This document shows positions 9,100 to 18,198 of a DNA stretch of 38,316 nt, one piece after another. Source of the stretch: an uncultured Capnocytophaga sp. (lineage in GTDB: Bacteria > Bacteroidota > Bacteroidia > Flavobacteriales > Flavobacteriaceae). Within the stretch, counting starts at the first letter, position 1, and every line of letters starts with the position of its first letter. The stretch covers positions 1 through 38,316 of the forward strand of contig NZ_CALGWU010000048.1 in assembly GCF_937936315.1 (NCBI RefSeq). Direction: 5' to 3'. The translations under genes were made by a program, and so were the position numbers. Below the pieces are notes generated by a model. The model did not search any database. It was not told the origin of the DNA and was given only the letters and a program-made list of their open reading frames with translations.

Positions 9100-10052
9100 A
9101 ATCTACCATAAAGTATCCTCCTCAGCCATTTCACTTGTTGTATGAGGCGTTGTATAATATCACAGGCGATGACTGCTAAAAACGTAAAAATCAATACGTT
9201 CAAATAGAAGTTATCGCCTATATATTCTTTGATATAGTCTACCAAGAAACGCATATAATAATGAGTAACATATATTTCTAATGAAATACTTCCTAAATAC
9301 TTCAAGCATTGTGTTATTTTATTTTCTGAATGACATACCCCTTCCCATAGAACATAAGAAGCAGCGATACCTGTAAGTGCCAAAGCGTACAGACGAAGAG
9401 AGAAAAGTATATAATCGCTTTTATCAACAGAGGATTGCAATAAAAAAGGAAAAGCAACAAATCCTACCCAACCTATAGCCCGTATTATTTTTAAGGCTTG
9501 AGACTTATATTTATGAGTAGCATAACCTAATGAAAAGTAGATAAAGTACCAACACAATTCTGGCAACCCATAGAAGATAGGTTGTGCTCCTGTAACTCGA
9601 TGCAAGAAGATAAGAATGCTCCAGAGACCTATCATCACCCATATTTCACGATGTTTATTAATTTTCAAAGCCAGATAAAGCAAGGCACACTCCCAAAATA
9701 GCAACCACAAGAACCACATTCCTTGTGTGGGTTTATAAATGAGTACGCAAAGATGTTCCCACACTTTTTCTATATCGAGAATATAACTATGATAGATAGC
9801 TGAAATCAAGAACCAAACAAAGAAAGGAATCACCAATACCTGAAAGCGTTTGCCTAGATTCAGCTCACCACGAGTGTTAAAATTCACATAGCCCGATAGG
9901 AACATAAATAGTGGCATATGAAAGGCATAAATGGTTACATAGAAAGGATTAGAACGGTCATCGTCTGAAAACCATTGTGAAGCATGCCCCATCACTACTA
10001 AAATGATAGCAAAACCTTTGAGCACATCAATAAGAGAGTTACGTTCTTTCAT
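9096..10052 (-). CDS. Acyltransferase family 3 membrane protein
   Basis: A 318-residue polytopic membrane protein of the acyltransferase-3 (OafA/NodX/WecH-like) family, which O-acylates surface sugars or other envelope molecules. The family start is clear: RNSLIDVLKGFAIILVVMGH (residues 4-23), with the R..D..KG..I..VV..H pattern and the conserved histidine of the first helix. Further hydrophobic segments give about ten helices, and an H-rich LEIYVTHYYMRF motif near residue 263 matches the late-helix family motif. Donor and acceptor cannot be read from sequence. It stands alone on the minus strand behind its own promoter-like sites at 10070-10104. Confidence 0.9.
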   Translation of the reverse strand: MKERNSLIDVLKGFAIILVVMGHASQWFSDDDRSNPFYVTIYAFHMPLFMFLSGYVNFNTRGELNLGKRFQVLVIPFFVWFLISAIYHSYILDIEKVWEHLCVLIYKPTQGMWFLWLLFWECALLYLALKINKHREIWVMIGLWSILIFLHRVTGAQPIFYGLPELCWYFIYFSLGYATHKYKSQALKIIRAIGWVGFVAFPFLLQSSVDKSDYILFSLRLYALALTGIAASYVLWEGVCHSENKITQCLKYLGSISLEIYVTHYYMRFLVDYIKEYIGDNFYLNVLIFTFLAVIACDIIQRLIQQVKWLRRILYGRF

Positions 10053-10069
10053 AGCTACTTTTTATAAAG

Positions 10070-10104
10070 CAAAAATACATTCTTTTTTTAAAATAACAAA
10101 AATA
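10070..10104 (-). promoter_or_regulatory. Two TATTTTTG elements upstream of the acyltransferase gene
   Basis: On the minus strand TATTTTTG occurs at 10077-10070 and again at 10104-10097. Either fits the Bacteroidota -7 element TAnnTTTG. The nearer one lies 17 bases from the start codon. No clear -33 TTG was assigned. Confidence 0.45.
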
Positions 10105-10224
10105 CTTTCTACTTAATAGATTCTCTTTTCTTAATAAAAAGATTTTAATCAATTGATTTTTAATAATTAAAACTTACACACGCTTTTCTCACAAGAAAAA
10201 ATATTATCTTTTTTTTAAGAATAT

Positions 10225-10255
10225 TTTTGTAATCCCCACAAAATATGTATTTTTG
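10225..10255 (+). promoter_or_regulatory. secDF promoter
   Basis: TTTTG at 10225-10229 and TATTTTTG at 10248-10255 are 18 bases apart and match the -33/-7 consensus. The secDF start codon is 40 bases downstream, preceded by an A-rich leader. Confidence 0.65.
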
Positions 10256-10295
10256 CGGTTTGAAGAAGTAAAACAAGTAAATTATCAATTAAAAA

Positions 10296-13292
10296 ATGCA
10301 AAACAAAGGACTTGTAAAGCTATTTGCCATATTGTTTGGGTTGATATGTATTTATCAGCTATCATTCACCTACGTGGCAGGTAGAGTAGAAGATGAAGCC
10401 AAAGCGTTTGCCGAGGCTAAAGTACCTAATACTGAAACTGACTATATCGCTAAACGTGAAGGTATAGAAGCTAAGTATTTGGACGACAAAATGGGACAAG
10501 AGGTCTACAACCTTGGATTCACAAAATTTACTTTCAGCGAAGTGAAAGCAAAAGAATTAAACCGCGGTCTTGACCTAAAAGGCGGTATCAATGTGATCCT
10601 ACAGATTTCTGTAAAAGACATCTTAAAAGGTCTTGCAGACAATTCTAAAGACCCTATTTTTAACAAATCATTAGCCGAAGCCGATGAAATGCTCCGCAAA
10701 ACCGACAAAACCTACTTGGATTTGTTCTTCGAGGCTTATGCTAAGAACGGAGGTAAATTAGCCTCCCCCGATGTGTTCGCTAATAAAACCCTCAGCGACC
10801 AAATCAACTTCCAAATGAGTGATAGTGAAGTACGCCCTATCATTAGAAAACGTGTGGACGAGTCTATCGTATCTGCTTTTGAGGTATTGCGTAAACGTAT
10901 TGATAAATTTGGCGTTTCTCAACCTAATATTCAACGCCTTGGTAACTCAGGACGTATTCTTGTAGAGCTTCCAGGTGCTAAAGATATTACTCGTGTACAA
11001 GCTCTCTTGCAAAGTACCGCTCAGCTTGAGTTTTGGGAAACTTATAAAAACACTGATGTTTTCCCTTATTTACAAGCCCTCAACGAGCAACTTAAATCTA
11101 CTGCTAAAACTACAGACAAAGTAAAAGATACTCTCGCTACAGCTACTCAATCTGGCAGTAGTGCTATTGATTCTCTACTTACTGATGTAAAAAAGGATTC
11201 TGTTCCAGCTCAAAAAACAAATGGCGCAAATCCATTGTTTGATTTGTTCAAATCTGCTCCTAACTACGAATCTCCTGTTCTTTTTGCAGTAAGTTTGAAA
11301 GATACTGCCCAAGTAAACAGCTATCTCAACTCATCTGAAGCAAAACGATTGATCCCTGCTTCATTACAATACGTACGTTTTGCTTGGGGTAAACCTGATA
11401 AAAAAACCTCTCTTATCGAACTTTATGCCCTTAGAGGTAACCGCGATAACACTCCTCCTCTTACAGGAAATGTGGTAACTCAGGCTGAACAAACTTATGA
11501 TGTACGCAACCAACCTGCTGTATCTATGCAAATGGATGGCAAAGGAGCACGCATTTGGGAAAATCTTACTGGTAAAGCTTTTACTCAAAATACTAATATT
11601 GCTATCGTTCTTGATAACATCGTCTATTCAGCCCCAGGAGTAACTACAGGTGCTATTTCAGGAGGTCGTTCTGAAATTACTGGACATTTTACTTTGAATG
11701 AAGCTGTCGACCTTGCTAACGTCCTCCGTGCTGGTAAATTGCCTGCAAGTGCCGATATCGTACAATCTGAAATCGTAGGACCTTCTTTAGGACAAGAAGC
11801 TATTGATAGCGGTATGAACTCTTTCCTTATCGCTACTATATTTATCTTTGCGTGGATGATATTCTACTATGGCCGTGCTGGTATTTATGCTGACCTTGCG
11901 CTTATCCTCAACATCTTACTTATCTTTGGTACTTTAGCTAGTATTGAAGCGGTACTTACCCTCCCTGGTATTGCGGGTATCGTCCTTACCATAGGTATGG
12001 CTGTGGATGCAAACGTACTGATATTTGAGCGCTCCAAAGAAGAGCTGCGCAAAGGTAAGAACATCAATCAAGCAGTAGTTGATGGTTTCAAACACGCCTT
12101 GTCATCTATCTTAGACTCTAATATCACTACAGCGCTTACCGCTCTTATCTTGTTATTCTTTGGTAGTGGCCCTATTCAAGGTTTTGCTACTACTTTGCTC
12201 ATAGGTATTGCAACTACTTTATTCTCTGCTATTTTCATCACTCGTTTGTTTATTGACTATAGTGTTGAGAAAAAACACAATCTTACTTTCAGTACCCCTA
12301 TTACTAAAAATTGGTTTAGTAATGTAGATTTCAAATTTATCCCTAAACGTAAAATAGGATATGCTTTCTCTATTATCATATCAATAGTAGGTATCATTTC
12401 TCTCTTTACTCGTGGGCTTGACCAAGGTATCGACTTCGTGGGGGGTAGAACTTACCAAATCCGTTTTGAACACGAAGTAAGTCCTAGCCAAATAGCAGAT
12501 GCCCTTAAAAATACTTTAGGAAATGTAGAAGTGAAAACATTTGGAGCTCCTAACCAAGTGAAAATCTCTACAAAATATAAAGTACAAGAAGAAAGCACAG
12601 AGATAGACAATGAAGTACAAGAACTTTTATACAAAGGATTACAAAAATTCTTACCTGAAGGCACTTCATTTGATAGCTTTGCTAAAGCTACCTCTACTGA
12701 TAAAATAGGTATTATGCAATCTATGAAAGTGGGTCCTACTATTGCAGAGGATATCAAGAGCAGCGCATTCTGGTCTGTTATTGGTTCACTTATTGTAATT
12801 GGTCTATACATCTTATTGCGATTCCGCAAATGGCAATTCTCTATGGGAGCGATTGTATCTTCAGCACACGACGTGCTAATGGTACTCGGCATCTACTCTC
12901 TTACTTATAGCATTATGCCATTCAATATGGAAATCGACCAAGCCTTTATCGCAGCTATTCTTACTGTAGTAGGTTATTCATTGAATGATACTGTGATTAT
13001 CTACGACCGTATTAGAGAAGTAATGCGTGAGCCTCATTGGTCAAGAGAGAAAATCAATCACGCTCTCAATGCTACCCTTAGCCGTACTTTGAACACCTCA
13101 TTCACTACTTTAGCGGTACTTGTTACTATATTCATTTTTGGTGGTGAGACCTTGCGTGGCTTTATGTTCGCAATGATTATTGGGGTTTTCATTGGTACTT
13201 ATTCTTCTATATTCGTAGCAGCTCCTCTCATCTACGATACTGTAAAAGATGAAGCTGACTATACTAAAGAAGATGAAGAACATAAAAAGTAA
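10296..13292 (+). CDS. secDF: Fused protein translocase subunit SecDF
   Basis: SecD and SecF joined in one 998-residue chain, as in other Bacteroidota. They use the proton-motive force to pull Sec substrates across the inner membrane. The SecD half has the first helix at residues 9-30, the LDLKGGINVILQI motif near 91-103, the periplasmic P1 domain, and the membrane block with AVDANVLIFERSKEELRKGK near 568-587. The SecF half begins near residue 670, with DQGIDFVGGRTYQIRF near 708-723 and GYSLNDTVIIYDRIREVMR near 892-910. A low-complexity Ser/Thr/Lys/Asp stretch near residues 265-310 enlarges P1. The gene stands alone between its promoter and a strong terminator. Confidence 0.97.
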   Translation: MQNKGLVKLFAILFGLICIYQLSFTYVAGRVEDEAKAFAEAKVPNTETDYIAKREGIEAKYLDDKMGQEVYNLGFTKFTFSEVKAKELNRGLDLKGGINVILQISVKDILKGLADNSKDPIFNKSLAEADEMLRKTDKTYLDLFFEAYAKNGGKLASPDVFANKTLSDQINFQMSDSEVRPIIRKRVDESIVSAFEVLRKRIDKFGVSQPNIQRLGNSGRILVELPGAKDITRVQALLQSTAQLEFWETYKNTDVFPYLQALNEQLKSTAKTTDKVKDTLATATQSGSSAIDSLLTDVKKDSVPAQKTNGANPLFDLFKSAPNYESPVLFAVSLKDTAQVNSYLNSSEAKRLIPASLQYVRFAWGKPDKKTSLIELYALRGNRDNTPPLTGNVVTQAEQTYDVRNQPAVSMQMDGKGARIWENLTGKAFTQNTNIAIVLDNIVYSAPGVTTGAISGGRSEITGHFTLNEAVDLANVLRAGKLPASADIVQSEIVGPSLGQEAIDSGMNSFLIATIFIFAWMIFYYGRAGIYADLALILNILLIFGTLASIEAVLTLPGIAGIVLTIGMAVDANVLIFERSKEELRKGKNINQAVVDGFKHALSSILDSNITTALTALILLFFGSGPIQGFATTLLIGIATTLFSAIFITRLFIDYSVEKKHNLTFSTPITKNWFSNVDFKFIPKRKIGYAFSIIISIVGIISLFTRGLDQGIDFVGGRTYQIRFEHEVSPSQIADALKNTLGNVEVKTFGAPNQVKISTKYKVQEESTEIDNEVQELLYKGLQKFLPEGTSFDSFAKATSTDKIGIMQSMKVGPTIAEDIKSSAFWSVIGSLIVIGLYILLRFRKWQFSMGAIVSSAHDVLMVLGIYSLTYSIMPFNMEIDQAFIAAILTVVGYSLNDTVIIYDRIREVMREPHWSREKINHALNATLSRTLNTSFTTLAVLVTIFIFGGETLRGFMFAMIIGVFIGTYSSIFVAAPLIYDTVKDEADYTKEDEEHKK

Positions 13293-13311
13293 TATCTAAT
13301 TACTGAATATA

Positions 13312-13347
13312 AAAAAGGCTGTCCAAATTATTTTGGACAGCCTTTTT
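13312..13347. terminator. Bidirectional rho-independent terminator (secDF / cca)
   Basis: A perfect 16-bp stem (arms 13312-13327 and 13332-13347, core GGCTGTCCAAA / TTTGGACAGCC) with a four-base loop, and A/T runs on the outer flanks of both arms. It lies 19 bases after the secDF stop and 4 bases before the end of the convergent cca gene, so it can serve both. Confidence 0.9.
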
Positions 13348-13351
13348 AGTT

Positions 13352-14761
13352 TTAAATCAATTTCATCTTCTTTGCTTTTTCCATCATAAAGGCTTTAGCA
13401 GCCTCATATTCATTAGGAATTTTACCTTCTAAAATCGCTTCTTTTATTGCTTCTTTTAGTACCCCAACAGGACGTGATGGAGGTAAATTGAAGGTTTTCA
13501 TTATTTCTTCACCACTCACTGGAGGTTGAAAATTTCGAATGTGGTCTTTTTCCTCCACCTCCACTACTTTCTGACGTACTATTTGAAAATTATCGTGATA
13601 CTTCTTGAACTTTTTAGGGTTTTTAGTAGTAATATCAGCTTCACAAAGAGTCATTAAATCTTCAAATTCTTCTCCAGCATCAAACACTAAACGTCGTACT
13701 GCTGAATCCGTTACAATATCTTCAGCAATGATGATAGGACGCGAACTCATCTTTACAATTTTCTGCACGTACTTCATCTTATCATTTAGAGGCATACGTA
13801 AGCGTTTAAAAAGGTGATACACCATCTTGCTTCCCACAAATTCATGCCCGTGAAACGTCCAGCCAATCTTCTTGTCAAAACGTTTAGTAGGTGCTTTACC
13901 TATGTCGTGCAATAGTGCAGCCCAACGAAGCCATAAATTATCAGTGTGTTCTGAAATATTATCTACAACCTCCAAAGTATGCCAAAAATTGTCTTTATGC
14001 CGTTGCCCATCTTGTTCTTGTACACCTTGCAAGGCTATAAGTTCAGGCAGAATATAATGTAATAATCCCGTTTCATACAGCAATTTCAGTCCGATAGAAG
14101 GCTTAGATGATGCTAATATTTTATTTAGTTCTTCTACAATACGCTCATTAGAAATTATTTTCAAGCGTTCTTTATTATCAGTAATAGCTTTTAGAGATTG
14201 TTCTTCTATCTCAAAATTCAGCTGAGTAGCAAACCTAATAGCACGCATCATACGCAATGGATCATCCGAATAAGTAATATCGGGATCTAGCGGGGTACGA
14301 ATGATTTTTCGCTCTAAGTCACCTAAACCATCAAAAGGGTCTATAAGGTCACCAAAAGTATCTTTATTTAGTGAAAAAGCCATTGCATTAATAGTAAAAT
14401 CACGGCGGTTTTGGTCATCTTGCAGTGTGCCACTCTCTACATAAGGTTTGCGAGAGTTTGATTCATAACTCTCACGGCGTGCTCCTACAAACTCTATATC
14501 TAATCCATCGGCTTTAATCATCGCTGTACCAAAGTTCTTGAATATAGATACCTTAGGATTATTAGGTAATTGTTCAGCTACTTTTTCAGCTAGCGAAATA
14601 CCACTACCAATAGACACTATATCAATATCTTTAGGAAGTTTTTTCTTTAGCAAATAATCGCGTACAAAGCCTCCAATGACGTAACTTTCAAGCGGTATTT
14701 CTGCTGAAATATTACTGATAAGTTCAAATATAGGATTAGAGAGCGCTTTAGTATAGTTCAT
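13352..14761 (-). CDS. cca: CCA tRNA nucleotidyltransferase with HD domain
   Basis: A class II nucleotidyltransferase of the poly(A) polymerase/CCA-adding family, 469 residues, which adds or repairs the 3'-CCA of tRNA. The head domain has YVIGGFVRDYL (residues 26-36) and DIDIV (about 45-49) carrying the two metal-binding aspartates. RRDFTINAMA follows near 118-127, then DPLRMMRAIRFATQL near 166-180. The C-terminal half has an HD phosphohydrolase domain, with ALLHDIGKAPTKRF near 285-298. The first motif and length suit a CCA-adding enzyme, but separation from poly(A) polymerase by sequence alone is imperfect. Its ATG shares one base with the stop of kdsA, so the two are translationally coupled. 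Confidence 0.92.
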   Translation of the reverse strand: MNYTKALSNPIFELISNISAEIPLESYVIGGFVRDYLLKKKLPKDIDIVSIGSGISLAEKVAEQLPNNPKVSIFKNFGTAMIKADGLDIEFVGARRESYESNSRKPYVESGTLQDDQNRRDFTINAMAFSLNKDTFGDLIDPFDGLGDLERKIIRTPLDPDITYSDDPLRMMRAIRFATQLNFEIEEQSLKAITDNKERLKIISNERIVEELNKILASSKPSIGLKLLYETGLLHYILPELIALQGVQEQDGQRHKDNFWHTLEVVDNISEHTDNLWLRWAALLHDIGKAPTKRFDKKIGWTFHGHEFVGSKMVYHLFKRLRMPLNDKMKYVQKIVKMSSRPIIIAEDIVTDSAVRRLVFDAGEEFEDLMTLCEADITTKNPKKFKKYHDNFQIVRQKVVEVEEKDHIRNFQPPVSGEEIMKTFNLPPSRPVGVLKEAIKEAILEGKIPNEYEAAKAFMMEKAKKMKLI

Positions 14762-15552
14762 TAAAAATCGTTAATTGTTTTGCGAATGGCAACCAAACGC
14801 GTTAAAAGTCCTTCAAGGAGGTCAAGATGTAGCATATTAGCCCCATCGCTTTTAGCATTAGCAGGGTCAAAATGAGTTTCAATAAATAGCCCATCAGCAT
14901 TATTCACTATGGCTGCACGAGCAATGGTTTCAATCATATCGGGGCGACCTCCTGTTACCCCAGTAGTTTGGTTAGGTTGTTGTAACGAATGTGTTACATC
15001 CATCACAACAGGAGCAAATTGGCGCATCGTAGGAATACCTCGAAAATCTACTATCAAATCTTGATAGCCGAACATCGTTCCACGATCTGTAATCAATGCC
15101 TTCTTATTACCACTATCAAATACCTTTTGGACTGCAAACTGCATACTTTCAGGACTCATAAACTGACCTTTTTTAAGATTTACTACTTTGCCAGTTTCGG
15201 CTGCTGCCACTACCAAATCAGTTTGGCGTACCAAAAAAGCTGGTATTTGTAGTACATCTACATACTCAGCTGCCATTGTTGCATCGCTTACCTGATGAAT
15301 ATCAGTAACAGTAGGTACTCCAAAAGTTTGTCCTACTTTTTGGAGGATCTTCAGCGCTTTTTCATCGCCTATACCTGTAAATGAATCTACACGACTGCGA
15401 TTGGCTTTTTTGAAACTCCCTTTAAAAGTGTAAGGAATATTTAATTTCTGAGTGATATTCACTATATATTCAGCGATTTTCATCGCCATATCTTCTCCTT
15501 CTATAGCACAAGGTCCTGCTAAGAGAAAAAAATTATCTTCTTTGTTCAACAT
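14761..15552 (-). CDS. kdsA: KDO-8-phosphate synthase KdsA
   Basis: Condenses phosphoenolpyruvate with arabinose 5-phosphate to give KDO 8-phosphate, the precursor of the inner-core sugar of lipopolysaccharide. The 263-residue TIM-barrel protein shows the family motifs LLAGPCAIEG (residues 10-19), FKGSFKKANRSR (about 43-54), TDIHQVSDA near 98-106, and VMDVTHSLQQPNQ near 198-210. An asparagine (KANRS) is at the position that separates metal-independent KdsA from metal-dependent forms with cysteine at the N-terminal GPC site. Since both cysteine (GPC) and KANRS occur, I leave the metal class open. Start at ATG 15552. No good TAnnTTTG element was found upstream in the 88-base gap to marC, although TTAATTTG occurs there. 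Confidence 0.95.
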   Translation of the reverse strand: MLNKEDNFFLLAGPCAIEGEDMAMKIAEYIVNITQKLNIPYTFKGSFKKANRSRVDSFTGIGDEKALKILQKVGQTFGVPTVTDIHQVSDATMAAEYVDVLQIPAFLVRQTDLVVAAAETGKVVNLKKGQFMSPESMQFAVQKVFDSGNKKALITDRGTMFGYQDLIVDFRGIPTMRQFAPVVMDVTHSLQQPNQTTGVTGGRPDMIETIARAAIVNNADGLFIETHFDPANAKSDGANMLHLDLLEGLLTRLVAIRKTINDF

Positions 15553-15640
15553 TTTATTTAGGTGTTAGGTATTAAAAAAATATTTTATCATCTTTAGTGG
15601 GAATTTTAGGCAAATTAAGTTTTTTCTCAACTAGAAGTAC

Positions 15641-16222
15641 CTATTTTGAAAAAAACATCTCTTTGATATTAGCTGTAAAGAGATTTACAGCAATAGCCAA
15701 AAGAATTACCCCAAAAAGGTTGTGAAGTACCGTGATTCCTTGTTTGCCTAAGATTTTTTCTATACGTTCCGACGATTTTAGTACTATATAAACAATAATC
15801 ATATTGAGAACTATCGCTACAATAATATTCTCTACATAGAATTTTGCCCTAAGTGAAAGTACTGTTGTAAGCGCTCCTGCTCCTGCTACCATGGGAAATG
15901 CTAATGGCACAATAGAGGCACTTTCGGGGGTTGTTCCTTTGTAAAGGGTAATGCCTAATATCATCTCTAAGGCAAGAAAAAAAAGAATAAACGCTCCAGC
16001 TACAGCAAAAGCTTCAACAGTTACTCCAAATAAGTTTAGTAATTGTTTGCCAAGAAATAGAAACACTACCAACAAGCCTCCCGCAACAATAGCTGTTTTC
16101 TCAGATTGTATACGTCCCGCTTTTTTGCGTAGATTGATAATAATTGGCACACTCCCAATGATATCTACCACCGCAAAGAGTACCATAGTAGCGGAGATAA
16201 TCTCCTTTATATCAAAATTCAT
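15641..16222 (-). CDS. MarC-family membrane protein (UPF0056)
   Basis: A 193-residue inner-membrane protein of the MarC/UPF0056 family with about six transmembrane segments. Characteristic stretches are LFAVVDIIGSVPIIINL (residues 16-32), ILFFLALEMILGI near 79-91, and PLAFPMVAGAGALTTVLSL near 106-124, equivalent to the family's P(L)A(F/I)P(L)(I/M)AGPGA signature. Function is not established; the early link to multiple antibiotic resistance has not held up. It has its own minus-strand promoter and is divergent from uup. Confidence 0.92.
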   Translation of the reverse strand: MNFDIKEIISATMVLFAVVDIIGSVPIIINLRKKAGRIQSEKTAIVAGGLLVVFLFLGKQLLNLFGVTVEAFAVAGAFILFFLALEMILGITLYKGTTPESASIVPLAFPMVAGAGALTTVLSLRAKFYVENIIVAIVLNMIIVYIVLKSSERIEKILGKQGITVLHNLFGVILLAIAVNLFTANIKEMFFSK

Positions 16223-16239
16223 AACTTAAAAAATTTGCG

Positions 16240-16247
16240 CAAAAGTA
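16240..16247 (-). promoter_or_regulatory. -7 element of the marC promoter
   Basis: TACTTTTG on the minus strand at 16247-16240, 18 bases before the marC start codon. It is back to back with the uup promoter. Confidence 0.6.
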
Positions 16248-16281
16248 CAAATTAATTAGCAAATTAACAAATTGACAATTG
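16248..16281. repeat. Short AT-rich intergenic repeat (AATTAGCAAATT units)
   Basis: AATTAGCAAATT, AACAAATTGAC and AATTG units are strung together between the two divergent promoters, closely resembling the stretches at 5438-5480 and 19349-19389. Confidence 0.5.
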
Positions 16282-16308
16282 CTATTTAATAAATTATTGT
16301 TACTTTTG
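16279..16308 (+). promoter_or_regulatory. uup promoter
   Basis: TTG at 16279-16281 and TACTTTTG at 16301-16308 are 19 bases apart. The element sits inside an upstream in-frame extension of the uup ORF, which argues that translation really begins at ATG 16336. Confidence 0.7.
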
Positions 16309-16335
16309 CCCCACTCTCACCTCTTAATTTCTAAA

Positions 16336-18198
16336 ATGAACTTACTATCTGTAGAAAACATATCTAAAGCCTTTGGCGAACGCATAATTCTTGAAAACAT
16401 TTCTTTTGGCATCAATAAAGACCAAAAAATAGCCTTTATAGCCAAAAATGGTACTGGAAAAACTACTCTTCTCAACATTATCGCTGGAAAAGATCTCCCC
16501 GATAGTGGTCAAGTAGTATTCCGCAAAGGGATACACATTGGATTCCTTTCTCAAAACCCTTATTTTAATGAAGATTTGACAATAGAAGAAACTATTTTTG
16601 CTACTGATAATCCCATTTTGCGCCTTATCCAAGAATATGAACACGCCTTACAGCACCCCGAAAATGAAGATGCTTACCAAAAAGCATTTGAACAAATGGA
16701 ACGCCATAACGCGTGGGATTTCGAAACTCAATATAAACAAATCCTATCCCGTCTTAAATTAGATAATCTCCAGCTGAAAGTAAAAAGCCTCTCTGGCGGA
16801 CAAAAAAAGCGCCTTGCCTTAGCCAATGTACTCATCAGTAAACCCGATTTATTGATATTAGATGAACCTACTAACCATCTTGATTTGGAGATGATAGAAT
16901 GGCTCGAACAGTATTTTGCCAAAGAGAATCTTACCCTTTTCATCGTCACTCACGACCGATATTTCTTAGAACGTGTCTGCAACGAAATATTAGAATTAGA
17001 CAACGGTGAGCTCTTCAGTTATAAAGGAAACTATTCCTATTTCTTAGAGAAAAAAGAACAACGCCTCGCTCAAGAACAAGCCTCTGTGGAGAAAGCTAAA
17101 AACCTATATGTAAAAGAACTCGACTGGATGCGCCGTCAGCCCAAAGCACGTACTACCAAATCTAAATCGCGCATAGACGACTTCTATAAAATTAAAGAAG
17201 CCGCTCACAAAAGACGCAAAGAGCATTCCGTGCAATTGGAAATCAATATGGAACGCTTGGGTAGCAAAACAGTAGAGTTTCACAACGTATGCAAGGCTTT
17301 TGATGAGCTCTGCATACTCGATAAGTTCAGCTACAATTTCTTACGAGGAGAACGAGTAGGCATTATAGGCAAAAACGGCACAGGTAAATCTACTTTCTTA
17401 AACCTCCTCACAGGAACTCTATCCCCCGATAGTGGTAAAATAATTGTGGGTGATACTATCAAATTTGGCTACTATACCCAAGAGGGCATAGAGGTATTAC
17501 AAGGGCAAAAAGTAATAGAGGTAATACAAAAATACGGTGACTATATCCCTTTGCTCAAAGGGCGTACCCTATCGGCAGGACAACTCTTAGAGCGCTTTCT
17601 CTTCGATCGTAAAAAACAATATGATTATGTCGAAAAACTCAGCGGAGGTGAACTCAAACGCTTATACCTCTGCACTGTGCTTATACAAAATCCTAATTTT
17701 CTAATCCTCGACGAGCCTACAAACGACCTCGACATTGTTACCCTAAATGTCTTAGAAGACTTCTTGTTAGACTATCCTGGTTGCTTGGTAGTAGTCTCAC
17801 ACGACCGTTATTTTATGGACAAAATCGTAGATCACCTTTTTGTATTCAAAGGTAAGGGCGAAGTAGAAGATTTCCCTGGCAACTATACCGATTATCGTGT
17901 GTATGAAGAGAGTGCCCCTCCGGTAGAAGAAGTTTCTAAAAAAGAAACTACTAAAAATACTTGGCGTAAGGACGGGATGAAAGGTTTATCATTCAATGAA
18001 CAGAAAGAATATAACCGTTTAGAAAAAGAAATCGCCCAATTAGAAGAGCAAAAAGCAAGTATCGAAGCAGCTTTTGCCGAAGGAACACTCAGTAGTGATG
18101 AAATACAAACCCAATCAATTGCCCTACAGCAAACGCTTACTGCTATAGAGGAAAAAACAGAACGTTGGTTTGAATTAACTGAAAAATTAGAACAATAA
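16336..18198 (+). CDS. uup: ABC-F ATPase of the Uup type
   Basis: A soluble tandem ABC ATPase of the ABC-F family, 620 residues from ATG 16336. ABC-F proteins act on the ribosome, and Uup is also linked to replication fork and branched-DNA processing in E. coli. The first domain has AKNGTGKT (residues 36-43), LSGGQKKRLALANVL and LILDEPTNHLDL. The second has GKNGTGKS (about 345-352), LSGGELKRLYLCTVL and LILDEPTNDLDI. The inter-domain linker (RRQPKARTTKSKSRI) and the C-terminal coiled coil (NEQKEYNRLEKEIAQLEEQ, about 560-615) are characteristic of Uup. The first Walker A begins with alanine rather than glycine. An in-frame start at 16279 exists but overlaps the promoter. The stop abuts the convergent arginase-fold gene with no base between. 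Confidence 0.92.
   Translation: MNLLSVENISKAFGERIILENISFGINKDQKIAFIAKNGTGKTTLLNIIAGKDLPDSGQVVFRKGIHIGFLSQNPYFNEDLTIEETIFATDNPILRLIQEYEHALQHPENEDAYQKAFEQMERHNAWDFETQYKQILSRLKLDNLQLKVKSLSGGQKKRLALANVLISKPDLLILDEPTNHLDLEMIEWLEQYFAKENLTLFIVTHDRYFLERVCNEILELDNGELFSYKGNYSYFLEKKEQRLAQEQASVEKAKNLYVKELDWMRRQPKARTTKSKSRIDDFYKIKEAAHKRRKEHSVQLEINMERLGSKTVEFHNVCKAFDELCILDKFSYNFLRGERVGIIGKNGTGKSTFLNLLTGTLSPDSGKIIVGDTIKFGYYTQEGIEVLQGQKVIEVIQKYGDYIPLLKGRTLSAGQLLERFLFDRKKQYDYVEKLSGGELKRLYLCTVLIQNPNFLILDEPTNDLDIVTLNVLEDFLLDYPGCLVVVSHDRYFMDKIVDHLFVFKGKGEVEDFPGNYTDYRVYEESAPPVEEVSKKETTKNTWRKDGMKGLSFNEQKEYNRLEKEIAQLEEQKASIEAAFAEGTLSSDEIQTQSIALQQTLTAIEEKTERWFELTEKLEQ

Noticed and set aside
10148..10159. Small palindrome AATCAATTGATT upstream of secDF as an operator
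   Set aside because: Twelve AT-rich bases in an AT-rich gap are expected by chance, and no second copy was found.
12452..12892. 146-codon open frame antisense to secDF
   Set aside because: It lies wholly inside secDF, its composition is a mirror of the SecF coding strand, and there is no promoter or family resemblance.
16279..16335. Upstream extension of the uup reading frame
   Set aside because: The extension overlaps a good -33/-7 promoter, and homology begins at the ATG at 16336.
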